Source: Ruminococcus sp.
Lineage (GTDB): Bacteria > Bacillota > Clostridia > Lachnospirales > Lachnospiraceae
Direction: 5' to 3'
DNA: 64,000 nt
Assembly: GCA_013911065.1 (NCBI GenBank)
Contig: JACERV010000018.1
Location: 1-64,000 of the forward strand
Shown: positions 34,416 through 43,299 of the stretch, in pieces
Position numbering within the stretch: position 1 is the stretch's first letter
How the letters are laid out: each line of letters starts with the position of its first letter
Program-made: the position numbers and the translations under genes
The notes under the pieces: model-generated
Database searches by the model: none
Told to the model about the DNA's origin: nothing
Seen by the model: the letters and a program-made list of their open reading frames with translations, nothing else

Positions 34416-35303
34416 CTAAATCTCCTTTTTCTTTCTTGAGCTTTGACTAGAATTAAATAAATAGTCAATCCACTCTGATGGCTTGCTTCTACCTTCAAAT
34501 GCTCTATACCCTTTATGACTATATATGTAATCAATCTTCCAACTATTTTCTGCACAGGATTTTTTCTGCAAAAGTTCCTTTAATGCTTGTGCACCTTTGT
34601 TCTCCCAAAGATTCTGCCTGTTTGCAATGTAAACCAGGTCAGTAACCGAAAGCATGTAAGCTTGCGGAAACATAATATCTGTTATGTGAGCACTTATTGG
34701 AGTCTGATTTCTTAATCTCTGATACATATTGTGCCGAAGCATATAGTAGGTACCATCTTTGATTAAGGATTCCACTTTTTCATCAGAATGGCTGGTAAAT
34801 TCAGAATAAGTAATCAATGCTCGAATAGCTTTCCCAATACCAATATAACAAGGAGTCGCATTCATACAGCCTCCGTGCTTACAAATGCCTATATATTTCC
34901 ATGTGGTTGATTGGTTGCGGTCAAATACTTGATATTGTTTTATCCAATTCAAGGCATTTTGAGCTTCCCGGGAGGCTGCTTTGCCTAGCCGGGTATATGC
35001 TTCTAACAACATTGCATTGTAACAGGGTACGATATAATCAATTTTCCCTGTATAAGAAAACCCCTCCGGTACAGATAAATGATTGGAGATATAAGAAATT
35101 ACTTTTTTCGTATATGGTAATGTTTCTGCATAAGGAATTTCAGATAAGCAAATAAGCCGGAAAAGATTGAAAAGAGCACTTTCTTCATAATCCTTTGTCA
35201 GCTTTTGAACGATTTTAGATTGCTTTAGCAGAGTATCAATTTCTTCATCTGAAATCGTTTCTTTATTATCAAATTTCATTCTCAATAATAATGCAGTGTC
35301 CAT
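34416..35303 (-). CDS. Unrecognised protein, possible alpha/alpha-toroid (prenyltransferase-like)
   Basis: About 295 residues from ATG 35303 (GAGGGGG upstream; ATG 35357 lacks a site and would start at the promoter). Soluble, helical, with repeated helix pairs and the motif GICKHGGCMNATPCYIGIGKA. Several segments resemble prenyltransferase/squalene-oxidase repeat proteins, but the similarity is by eye. Cys and His clusters (CKHGGC) might bind metal. First gene of the operon with YwbE, ArsC-like and VanZ. Confidence 0.7.
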   Translation of the reverse strand: MDTALLLRMKFDNKETISDEEIDTLLKQSKIVQKLTKDYEESALFNLFRLICLSEIPYAETLPYTKKVISYISNHLSVPEGFSYTGKIDYIVPCYNAMLLEAYTRLGKAASREAQNALNWIKQYQVFDRNQSTTWKYIGICKHGGCMNATPCYIGIGKAIRALITYSEFTSHSDEKVESLIKDGTYYMLRHNMYQRLRNQTPISAHITDIMFPQAYMLSVTDLVYIANRQNLWENKGAQALKELLQKKSCAENSWKIDYIYSHKGYRAFEGRSKPSEWIDYLFNSSQSSRKKKEI

Positions 35304-35334
35304 ACAGCCCCCTCGCTTTAAATTAGATATTAAT

Positions 35335-35363
35335 ATTATACCTTTATTTAAAATCACTTACAA
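35335..35363 (-). promoter_or_regulatory. Promoter of the 34416-33220 operon
   Basis: TTGTAA (35358-35363), 17 bp, TATAAT (35335-35340) on the minus strand. Confidence 0.75.
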
Positions 35364-35364
35364 T

Positions 35365-35411
35365 CCATAGCTTGTATATTTCCGTCAAAAGAAATACAAT
35401 ACAGCTATGGA
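35365..35411 (+). promoter_or_regulatory. Divergent promoter inside a long imperfect palindrome
   Basis: TTGTAT (35372-35377), 17 bp, TACAAT (35395-35400) on the plus strand. The whole promoter lies inside a palindrome with outer arms CCATAGC/GCTATGG and inner ATTTC/GAAAT, a good repressor site or RNA hairpin. Confidence 0.6.
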
Positions 35412-35421
35412 GGTGTTATAC

Positions 35422-35577
35422 GTGGATTCTATAACAATAAAAGAAGCAGCAAAAAGTTGGGAAATCACAGACAGAATGGCAGTATACCATCTGACACTGA
35501 AAAACCGGCTGACGGACGATATAGGAGCAGTAAGGCAAAGGGTGGTGAAAACAAATGAAACGCATATTTTTGGTTGA
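35422..35577 (+). CDS. 51-aa helix-turn-helix-like protein, perhaps truncated
   Basis: From GTG 35422 (TGGAGG eight bases upstream) the reading is MDSITIKEAAKSWEITDRMA and onward for 51 residues, overlapping the response regulator start by 23 bases. The SITIKEAAKxWEITDR start resembles small MerR-like/excisionase HTH proteins, but the second half departs from them, so it may be a decayed or truncated copy. Promoter and ribosome site are present. Translation through it may couple to the response regulator. Confidence 0.5.
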   Translation: MDSITIKEAAKSWEITDRMAVYHLTLKNRLTDDIGAVRQRVVKTNETHIFG

Positions 35578-36241
35578 GGACGATAAGGCAATTGCCAGAA
35601 ACCTTATGCTTTTGCTTCAAGCGGAAGGATTTACAGTTACCCATGCCCACACGCAGGGTGATGCTCTTGCCATGCTTGCCGGGAATAAATTTGACCTGGC
35701 GTTGGTTGATATTTCCCTGCCTGACGGAAATGGCTTTACGGTTTGCACGGAAATCAAAGAAACGCAGGATATTCCCGTTATCTTTCTGACGGCTTCCGGC
35801 GATGAATCGAGTGTTGTTACCGGACTGAACATAGGTGCGGACGACTATATCACTAAACCCTTTCGTCCGCGTGAATTGATTGCGCGCATTGGAACCGCCC
35901 TGCGAAAAGGGAGGCGTTCCGGGACGGATTTTCAAATCCTCGGGGTTTATGTTGATACATCAAGCGGCATTGTGAAAAAAAACGGCAGGGAGATTTTTCT
36001 TTCAGCCTTAGAATACCGCTTACTTCTGGTGTTTATTAGCAACCCAAAAAGTATTATCACGAGAGCCAGGCTGCTTGACGAATTGTGGGACGCGGCGGGT
36101 GAGTTTGTCAATGACAATACACTGACTGTATACATCAAACGCCTGCGGGAAAAGATAGAGAATGATCCGGCAAGCCCGCAAATCATTCTGACCGTTCGCG
36201 GGACGGGGTATAGATTGGGGAGTGAGTATGCTTCGGAATAG
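35555..36241 (+). CDS. OmpR-family response regulator
   Basis: 228 residues. Receiver domain with the acidic pair in LVEDDKA, phospho-acceptor Asp in LALVDISLPDG, Thr in FLTASG and Lys in ITKPF; C-terminal winged helix ends with TVRGTGYRLGSE. Forms a two-component system with the overlapping kinase gene, most likely controlling the ABC transporter at 37300-40520. Confidence 0.95.
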   Translation: MKRIFLVEDDKAIARNLMLLLQAEGFTVTHAHTQGDALAMLAGNKFDLALVDISLPDGNGFTVCTEIKETQDIPVIFLTASGDESSVVTGLNIGADDYITKPFRPRELIARIGTALRKGRRSGTDFQILGVYVDTSSGIVKKNGREIFLSALEYRLLLVFISNPKSIITRARLLDELWDAAGEFVNDNTLTVYIKRLREKIENDPASPQIILTVRGTGYRLGSEYASE

Positions 36242-37217
36242 AGAGTTTCGGCAGTTTGCTATATTATTTTCTTTACTGGGCGCTGCCACTGTAATACTGG
36301 GATTTGTAATCAATGAGGCGGCAGGAATCCTTGCCATTGCTTCTGTGGCTGCATTTGGCACAGCCTTTTTCGTGTTTACCAAAATCCGATACAAAAGTAT
36401 TGCGCGGATTTCACATCAAATCGACCTTGTGCTTCATAATGCTGACCATCTATATATTGGTGAATCGGACGAGGGCGAGCTTTCCATTCTGCACAGTGAG
36501 ATCACAAAAATGCTGCTGCGTATCCGGGAACAAAACGATGCGCTGAAAAAAGAAAAAAAGCATCTTGCCGATTCGCTGGCCGATATAGCCCACCAACTTC
36601 GAACCCCTCTGACATCTGCAAACCTCATTTTGTCATTGTTAGAAAATAGCCCTGATGAAAATGAGCGGAAGGCATTTGTACGGGAAACAGAGGAATTGCT
36701 TGTGCGGATGGATTGGCTCCTTACCTCCCTGCTAAAATTATCCCGGCTGGACGCGGGCATTGTGATGTTCCAAAACGGACAGATAGATGTAAACACCTTA
36801 ATATGTGCCGCGCTTCGCCCGCTCCTAATCCCAATGGAACTGCATGATATTAGTGTGCATATAGACGTGCCGGACGGGATAATCATTCAAGGTGATTTTG
36901 GCTGGCTTTCAGAAGCAATTCAGAATATCCTCAAGAATTGCATGGAAAGCACAGGCAATAACGGAAAGATTGAAATTATGTGCACAGACAACCCTCTGTT
37001 TGCTGAAATTGTCATCCACGACAGCGGCGCAGGTTTCAAAAAAGAAGATTTACCTCGCTTGTTTGACCGGTTTTATCGTGGAAAAAACGCAAATGCTGCA
37101 GGATACGGAATTGGATTGGCTCTCTGCAAAATGATTATAACACGGCAGGGCGGGACGATTACCGCAAAAAATCATCCCCAGGGCGGTGCGATATTTGCCA
37201 TTCGTTTCCCAAAGTGA
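36228..37217 (+). CDS. Sensor histidine kinase, short-loop membrane sensor
   Basis: About 329 residues. Two N-terminal helices are joined by only a few residues, as in intramembrane-sensing kinases of the BceS type. H-box SLADIAHQLRTPLTSANLI, N-box ILKNCMES, G1 IHDSGAGF and G2 GYGIGLALC. GTG 36222 and ATG 36228 are both in frame; GGGGAG fits ATG 36228. Overlaps the response regulator gene by 14 bases. It likely senses flux or ligand binding through the ABC permease. Confidence 0.93.
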   Translation: MLRNREFRQFAILFSLLGAATVILGFVINEAAGILAIASVAAFGTAFFVFTKIRYKSIARISHQIDLVLHNADHLYIGESDEGELSILHSEITKMLLRIREQNDALKKEKKHLADSLADIAHQLRTPLTSANLILSLLENSPDENERKAFVRETEELLVRMDWLLTSLLKLSRLDAGIVMFQNGQIDVNTLICAALRPLLIPMELHDISVHIDVPDGIIIQGDFGWLSEAIQNILKNCMESTGNNGKIEIMCTDNPLFAEIVIHDSGAGFKKEDLPRLFDRFYRGKNANAAGYGIGLALCKMIITRQGGTITAKNHPQGGAIFAIRFPK

Positions 37218-37229
37218 CGAATCTCTCAC

Positions 37230-37267
37230 TTAAAAGTCACCGGGATGTAAGGTTAAAGTTCTATTAT
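37230..37267 (+). promoter_or_regulatory. Promoter of the ABC genes with response-regulator-type repeats
   Basis: Direct repeats TTAAAAGT (37230) and TTAAAGT (37253), 23 bp apart, are followed by TATTAT at 37262-37267. Such spacing suits a dimeric OmpR-family activator. Confidence 0.45.
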
Positions 37268-37299
37268 ATGAGTAAAGCATAAGAAAGGAGACTCACATA

Positions 37300-37983
37300 A
37301 TGGAGTTTTTAAAAATTGAAAATTTGTGCAAGGTTTACGGTAAGGGGGAAAACCAGGTTACCGCGCTTGACCATGTTTCGCTTACTATCGAAAAGGGCGA
37401 GTTTACTGCAATCATCGGTTCCTCCGGCTCGGGCAAATCCACATTGCTCCACATCATCGGCGGCGTAGATGTTCCCACAAGTGGAAAGGTGTATTTGGAG
37501 GGGGAGGATGTATATGACCAAAGCAACGAAAAACTCGCCATCTTCCGCAGACGGCAGGTTGGACTGATTTACCAGTTTCACAACCTCATTCCCACTCTGA
37601 ATGTGGTAGAAAACATCACCCTGCCTATCCTGATGGATAAGCGCAAGGTCAACGAGGAGCGGCTGGATGACTTGCTGGAAATGATTGGATTAAAAGACCG
37701 TAAAACACATTTACCCAATCAACTTTCAGGCGGTCAGCAACAGCGTGTTTCCATAGGACGCGCTTTGATGAACGCCCCGGCGGTCATGCTTGCCGACGAA
37801 CCCACGGGCAGCTTGGACAGCCGAAATGGGCATGAAATCATCAAACTTCTGAAAGAAAGCAATCAAAAATATGGGCAGACCCTGATCCTCGTCACCCATG
37901 ACGAAAATATCGCCTTGCAGGCAGACCGCATTATCGGCATATCTGACGGCAAAGTAGCGAGAGACGAGAGGGTGCGGCCATGA
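37300..37983 (+). CDS. ABC transporter ATP-binding protein (BceA/LolD type)
   Basis: 227 residues, MacB/LolD-type. Walker A GSSGSGKST, signature LSGGQQQRVSIGRAL, Walker B VMLADEPTGSLDSRNG, switch His in VTHDENIA. AAAGGAG before ATG. Overlaps the permease start (ATGA). Confidence 0.94.
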   Translation: MEFLKIENLCKVYGKGENQVTALDHVSLTIEKGEFTAIIGSSGSGKSTLLHIIGGVDVPTSGKVYLEGEDVYDQSNEKLAIFRRRQVGLIYQFHNLIPTLNVVENITLPILMDKRKVNEERLDDLLEMIGLKDRKTHLPNQLSGGQQQRVSIGRALMNAPAVMLADEPTGSLDSRNGHEIIKLLKESNQKYGQTLILVTHDENIALQADRIIGISDGKVARDERVRP

Positions 37984-40520
37984 ATGTTTTTAATAAAGTT
38001 ACCCTGCAAAGCTTGAAGAAAAACCGTACCCGAACAATTGTTACGATAATCGGAGTGGTTCTGTCCGCCGCTATGATTACGGCAGTCTCTGCCTTTGCCG
38101 TATCCCTGCAAAGCTATATGATAAACGGTGCCGCTGCCAAATATGGTGATTGGCATATTCAAATCCCGGACGCAGATTCCTCCATTGTAATGGAACAGGC
38201 AGAGGACAGCCGGGTGGCAAATACCGTAGCCCTGCAGAACATAGGCTATGCCACACTGGAAGGCGGACAAAATCCCGAGAAGCCATATCTTTTTATTACC
38301 GGATGGAGCAAGAAAGCCTTGAATACACTGCCCATCAAGCTTCTTTCCGGCAGACTGCCGGAGAACAGCAGTGAGGTCATGATACCGGCTCATATTGCGG
38401 CAAACGGTGGTGTGAAAATTTTGGTGGGTGACACGCTCACACTCTCAGTCGGCAGCCGCATAAGCGGTAATCAGAAGCTCAGCCAGCACGATTTATATTC
38501 TCCCGGGAAGGAAACACTTGTAACCGCGGCAGAGAAAACATATACGGTTGTCGGTATCTGCCAACGGCCTGGAATGGAGGAGTATGCTGCACCCGGATAC
38601 ACTTTAATCACAACAGAGGATGCAGCCGCACCCGACAGTCTTACAGTATTTATCACGCTGAAGAACCCCTATCAGGTTCATTCTTATGTAGGCAGTCTAT
38701 CCGATAATCACAGTTACGTTTTGAACGATGATGTCCTGCGTTTTATGGGACTTTCAGGGGAAAAGATGCTTACAGTTCTTCTGTACTCGATTGGCGGCAT
38801 TTTGATTGCCCTGGTTATGCTCGGCTCAGTGTTTCTGATTTACAATTCATTCAACATTTCATTGAATGAACGTACATATCAGTTCGGGATTCTAATGTCG
38901 GTAGGTGCCACGGAAAAACAGCTGCGCAATTCTGTTCTGTTTGAGGGACTTTGCATTGGCACAATTGGCATTCCGATTGGCATTTTAATCGGAATACCCA
39001 GCATCAAGTTTGTACTTACTCTTGTGGCAAAAAATTTCTCAAATGTTATGTATAATAATGTACCGTTGACTTTGGTGGTGTCTATTCCTGCTCTTGTTGT
39101 TGCTGCTGCTATCAGTATGCTCACCATTCTGATTTCAGCCTATATTCCGGCAAAGAAGGCTGCCAGTACGCCTGTGATGGAGTGTATACGCCAGACAAAT
39201 GAGGTCAAGGTAGAAGCGAAAGCGATAAGAATCTCAAAACTTGCGAGACGCTTTTACGGTTTAGAAGAAACGCTTGCGTTAAAGCACTTTAAAAGAAACA
39301 GGGGGCGTTACCACAGCATTATCCTGTCTCTTACGTTAAGCGTTGTGTTGTTTGTGTCGGCAAGCTCTTTCAGAACCTACTTGAATCAGATTGCAGAAAA
39401 TTCATCTGAGGTCGTTGAAGAATATGACATCTGTTTCTATACGCGAGACATGAAGGAAAGCGATCTGTTACAGCTTTATGAGGGGCTGAAAACCACCGAC
39501 GGTGTTACCGAAAGCACTTACCAGGCACTTTCGACCTATTCCTGCGTGCTCAATACAAATGATTTGCCAAGTCATTTCTTTGATGAGTACGGCGAGCCCA
39601 TCGGTTATGATGGGACAAGTGAAACGGTGGAAGTGCAGTTGGATATTCAGTTTGTTGAGGACAGCGTCTATCAGAACCTGCTGGAAGGCCTCGGCCTGTC
39701 CCCAGAAGAATACACCGGTCAGGACCAAAAAATGATTATGGCAGGGGTACTGCCCGGAAGATGGTATACTCAGGAACAGCCTATGGCATTTACACTCCGC
39801 TCCAAGACCGGAGATCAGACGAAGACAATCCGTGCAGCCTTTGTAAAAGACTACCCGGATCTGCTGCCCACGGAACCAGGCGAGTGGCCCGGATACTCTC
39901 TTATGGTGATCGCCCCTTACAAGGTAAAGCCGCAATTTGATGCACTGGATGCAACTGTAAAACCCACAAAGCTGGGCATGACCTTCAAGTCAGAACATCC
40001 AGGTCAGTCAACAGCTGAGATGCAGACGATGATTGATAGTGCCAGCATTACTGCCGACTATAATCTGTACAATATCTATGAGATACTTGAGCAAAACCGT
40101 AATATTACATTCATTGTTAAGCTGTTTTCAGTTGTTTTTATTACAATGATTTCGCTGATTGCGGTTGCGAACGTCTTCAACACCATTTCCACCAATATCA
40201 AGCTGAGGAGACGGGAATTTGCCATGCTCCGTTCTGTGGGGATGTCCGACCGGAACTTTAATAAGATGATGCGTTTTGAATGCACTCTTTATGGAGCCCG
40301 GACGATGCTTTGGGCACTGCCTCTCTCAGGAATCCTTTCCTGTCTGATTTATAAGGCCATGATTATCGGCGGCGGGGATATTGGATTTGTATTCCCGTGG
40401 GGCAGTATGGCAATCAGCATGTTTGGTGTACTCTTTATTGTATTTATTACAATGCTGTATGCCATTAGCAAGATAAAAAAAGAAAATATTATTGATGCAC
40501 TTCGGGACGACATGACTTAA
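37980..40520 (+). CDS. FtsX-type ABC permease, large
   Basis: 846 residues, with an N-terminal helix, an extracellular segment (about 40-250), an FtsX block of three to four helices (about 255-395), a helix near 430, a second extracellular domain (about 450-710) and a C-terminal FtsX block (about 715-840). The two-FtsX layout matches peptide-resistance and signalling permeases of Firmicutes. With the ATPase and the two-component system it forms an antimicrobial-peptide sensing and resistance module; the substrate is unknown. Confidence 0.9.
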   Translation: MNVFNKVTLQSLKKNRTRTIVTIIGVVLSAAMITAVSAFAVSLQSYMINGAAAKYGDWHIQIPDADSSIVMEQAEDSRVANTVALQNIGYATLEGGQNPEKPYLFITGWSKKALNTLPIKLLSGRLPENSSEVMIPAHIAANGGVKILVGDTLTLSVGSRISGNQKLSQHDLYSPGKETLVTAAEKTYTVVGICQRPGMEEYAAPGYTLITTEDAAAPDSLTVFITLKNPYQVHSYVGSLSDNHSYVLNDDVLRFMGLSGEKMLTVLLYSIGGILIALVMLGSVFLIYNSFNISLNERTYQFGILMSVGATEKQLRNSVLFEGLCIGTIGIPIGILIGIPSIKFVLTLVAKNFSNVMYNNVPLTLVVSIPALVVAAAISMLTILISAYIPAKKAASTPVMECIRQTNEVKVEAKAIRISKLARRFYGLEETLALKHFKRNRGRYHSIILSLTLSVVLFVSASSFRTYLNQIAENSSEVVEEYDICFYTRDMKESDLLQLYEGLKTTDGVTESTYQALSTYSCVLNTNDLPSHFFDEYGEPIGYDGTSETVEVQLDIQFVEDSVYQNLLEGLGLSPEEYTGQDQKMIMAGVLPGRWYTQEQPMAFTLRSKTGDQTKTIRAAFVKDYPDLLPTEPGEWPGYSLMVIAPYKVKPQFDALDATVKPTKLGMTFKSEHPGQSTAEMQTMIDSASITADYNLYNIYEILEQNRNITFIVKLFSVVFITMISLIAVANVFNTISTNIKLRRREFAMLRSVGMSDRNFNKMMRFECTLYGARTMLWALPLSGILSCLIYKAMIIGGGDIGFVFPWGSMAISMFGVLFIVFITMLYAISKIKKENIIDALRDDMT

Positions 40521-40607
40521 TTCAAAACCAATATTAAGATGATGCTTTATAGCCAAAATGCAGCTATTTTAAGGTAGTCCCTCATGTCAAATAACAAGTG
40601 CGGGGAA

Positions 40608-40640
40608 GGCAGACACCTAGATAGTGTCTGCCCTCCTCTT
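40608..40640 (+). terminator. Terminator after the FtsX permease gene
   Basis: GGCAGACAC/GTGTCTGCC arms with a 7-nt loop (40608-40632), then CTCCTCTTTT. Confidence 0.75.
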
Positions 40641-40655
40641 TTGCTTAAATATAAA

Positions 40656-41246
40656 TTATCTGTGTAAATTCTCCATTTCACCTCTGATACTTTCTTCACA
40701 GGAACGCATAGCCAGTATGGTTTTTTCAAATAACTCATTTAATTCCCAGCCAAGATTTTCCGCACCCTGACGGATAATATCCCTGGAGCATCCAGCCGCA
40801 AATTTTTTATCCTTGAATTTCTTTTTTATACTGGAAACTTCCATATCCATTACACTCTTAGAAGGACGCATCAGGGCCGCGGCCCCAATCAATCCTGTCA
40901 GCTCATCCGCTGCAAACAAGACTTTCTCCATCTCATGCTCCGGTTTCACATCACTGCAAATGCCAAAGCCATGAGAACAAATGGAATGAATCATATCTTC
41001 TCCCACGCCACCTTCCTGCAAAAGTTCAGGTGCCTTCTGACAGTGTTCCTCCGGGTAAAGTTCAAAATCAATGTCGTGCAGTAATCCGGTAATTGCCCAG
41101 TAATCCGCTTCACCGCCGTACCCAAGTTCATTGGCATACCAGCGCATAACACCTTCTACCGTAAGTGCGTGTTGGATATGAAATGACTCCTTATTATATT
41201 TCTTAAGTAACTCAAATGCTTCTTCTCTGGTAATTTTGCTATTCAT
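40656..41246 (-). CDS. HD domain phosphohydrolase
   Basis: About 196 residues from ATG 41246. HD motif: first His in IQHALTVEG, the HD doublet in LLHDIDFE, then SICSHGFG and the late Asp in FAADELTGLIGA. This HDIG-type subgroup is common in Clostridia and uncharacterised. It is followed by no partner other than the upstream reductase-like gene, 33 bp away on the same strand. Confidence 0.85.
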   Translation of the reverse strand: MNSKITREEAFELLKKYNKESFHIQHALTVEGVMRWYANELGYGGEADYWAITGLLHDIDFELYPEEHCQKAPELLQEGGVGEDMIHSICSHGFGICSDVKPEHEMEKVLFAADELTGLIGAAALMRPSKSVMDMEVSSIKKKFKDKKFAAGCSRDIIRQGAENLGWELNELFEKTILAMRSCEESIRGEMENLHR

Positions 41247-41279
41247 AATTATAATCCGCCTTTCTCTTTTCAATACTTT

Positions 41280-42110
41280 TTATCGGTCAATCCGCCTGCC
41301 TTTTGGTTTTCCATGCTCACAGGGTACACCAGTCTGACATTTGCCACACCCATAATATGGATAAAACTGTTCCTTCGTTTTATTGATATATGCGGCGCAT
41401 AATGCCTGATCCTTTCCCTCCTTCGAGATAGCATGTACCGGACATTTTCTGGCACATGCCATGCATTGGGTACAATACTCATCATAACTGTCGTACTCTC
41501 TTGCTGTAGCCTGAGTCTTCCAATCTGTAATAACACTTCCAAACCGGCCCGCCATTCCCTTTAAGGTAATCATTCCACGTGATAGTGAAAAAGTACCCAA
41601 GCCGGATATGTAAGCCACATGCCGCTCCGACCAGTTACTTGTATAACCCAGCCCATCTTCTCCAGGGGCCTCAGCAGAAAAGAACCGGGAATCCACAGCC
41701 GGTGCTTTGGCCTGATAACCAGCAGCAGTAAGATTTCCCGACAAGTAGGCCAGCAGGCTGATAATAAACACCTGTCCTTCGATGCGTCCATGCAGCCATT
41801 CATCAGCAGGCCGGGCCTTTTCCAAAGCATTGGCACGCCGTATCTGTTCTGTAAATGGAAGAAAGATACTGATAACCGTCTGGGCCCCGGTCAGCCATTC
41901 ACCGGGAAGCAGAAAATGGGGTCCTATCACATCAGGGTCCTTTAATCCGGCATATAAATAATCCGCCGCATCTGAGTACCCAATAATAGGCTCGTCATAT
42001 AACTTCATCCCGGCCAAATCCTCTCTGAGGGCCTCTTCTTCATACACTCTGTTTCTGGGGCTTTGCTCCACATATTCTTTTATTAAACGATCAACTTGTT
42101 CTTGCTGCAT
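41280..42110 (-). CDS. 4Fe-4S protein related to epoxyqueuosine reductase
   Basis: About 276 residues. The C-terminal ferredoxin-like part has CTQCMACARKCP and a second Cys group CGKCQTGVPCEHG; the N-terminal part (GPHFLLPGEWLTGAQTVISIFLPF) resembles the QueG/reductive dehalogenase-like cobalamin-binding fold. It is shorter than QueG and lacks its C-terminal HEAT-like domain, so queuosine synthesis is not assured. GGGGGGAATTACAT lies before ATG 42110. Confidence 0.82.
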   Translation of the reverse strand: MQQEQVDRLIKEYVEQSPRNRVYEEEALREDLAGMKLYDEPIIGYSDAADYLYAGLKDPDVIGPHFLLPGEWLTGAQTVISIFLPFTEQIRRANALEKARPADEWLHGRIEGQVFIISLLAYLSGNLTAAGYQAKAPAVDSRFFSAEAPGEDGLGYTSNWSERHVAYISGLGTFSLSRGMITLKGMAGRFGSVITDWKTQATAREYDSYDEYCTQCMACARKCPVHAISKEGKDQALCAAYINKTKEQFYPYYGCGKCQTGVPCEHGKPKGRRIDR

Positions 42111-42202
42111 ATGTAATTCCCCCCTATTCACATTTGATTACATTATTCTTTCTATTATATATTTTCAAATCCGTAAATACAACCTGAAAGTCCCAAACAT
42201 AC

Positions 42203-42254
42203 AAAAAAGGAATGCCGCAGTAATAGCGATTTACAGCTATCAGACAACATTCCT
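42203..42254 (-). terminator. Terminator of the sugar/polyol operon
   Basis: AGGAATG/CATTCCT arms with a 33-nt internal structure (GCTAT/ATAGC inner stem), followed by TTTTTTG on the minus strand. Confidence 0.75.
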
Positions 42255-42319
42255 ACCCTATGTAACCAAAATCATTTTTTATTAATTTTAAGAACTTGCT
42301 ATAAATTCTATGTATTATC

Positions 42320-43276
42320 TTATCTGACTTGTTCAGATTTCAGCCTAAATGCATCCAAAAGCACGGCGATAAAAATAATAAGACCATTTATCATCTGTAC
42401 ATAGTAGCTTGCAACTCCCAATATCTGGAGTCCTACTTGAATAACAGTAAGAAGTAAAACCCCCCCCAATACTCCAAGTACATTTCCTTTACCACCACTA
42501 CAAGCAACACCGCCAATAACAGTTGCTGCAATATTGTTCATATCATAGGAAGTTCCAAAAGTTGAAGTAACCGCACCCATATACGCGGACAAGAAAAATC
42601 CGGCTATACCTGCCAGCAATCCTGAAATTGTAAATGCGATTATCTTGATTCTGTCAACCTTAATACCCGATACATAAGCAGCATGTTCATTCCCCCCTAC
42701 AGCATACAAACTTCTGCCATATGGAGTTTTATTCCACAAAATATATACAACAACAAACACGATAACTAATGCAATCGGAAGCGTTGGGATGCCTGCAATA
42801 TTTCCTTGCCCAAACCATTTATATGAATCAGGAACACTCGTTATCGCCCTGCCTTGAGTGATTGCTAAAAAAGCGCCCAAAAGTGTTAATTTTACGGCAA
42901 GTGTTTCTACTAAAGCAACTGCTTTTAATTTAGCAATCAAAACACCATTCATAGCTCCCAATAAAGCCCCAACAGCAAAAATCATTAAAATGGCTATGGG
43001 TGTCGGGCATCCTCTTTCAATTAAAAGCAGGCCTGTTGTTGCCGAAAATGACATAACTCCTAATAAAGACAAATCAATCAACCCTAACATAATGGCAAAT
43101 GCCTGGGCAAAAGAGAGAATCCCCAAAACCGTCGCCTGAGACAGAACATTTCCCATTACAGTTGTAGTAAAGAAACTTTTTTCCAGCCCTCCTACTACGA
43201 TAATTGCCAGTATTAATAATATCCAAACTATATTGTTTAATAAATTCTTTCTGATCTTAAACCACTTACTGTCCAC
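42320..43276 (-). CDS. Sugar ABC transporter permease (RbsC type)
   Basis: 318 residues, eight to ten helices. VVYILWNKTPYGRSLYAVGGNEHAAYVSGIKVDRIK is the cytosolic signature of BPD_transp_2 sugar permeases. Last gene of the minus-strand operon, 23 bp after the ATPase. It homodimerises with the RbsA-type ATPase to import a monosaccharide or polyol. Confidence 0.92.
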   Translation of the reverse strand: MDSKWFKIRKNLLNNIVWILLILAIIVVGGLEKSFFTTTVMGNVLSQATVLGILSFAQAFAIMLGLIDLSLLGVMSFSATTGLLLIERGCPTPIAILMIFAVGALLGAMNGVLIAKLKAVALVETLAVKLTLLGAFLAITQGRAITSVPDSYKWFGQGNIAGIPTLPIALVIVFVVVYILWNKTPYGRSLYAVGGNEHAAYVSGIKVDRIKIIAFTISGLLAGIAGFFLSAYMGAVTSTFGTSYDMNNIAATVIGGVACSGGKGNVLGVLGGVLLLTVIQVGLQILGVASYYVQMINGLIIFIAVLLDAFRLKSEQVR

Positions 43277-43299
43277 TGTTATCCCTCCATGTTCTCATC

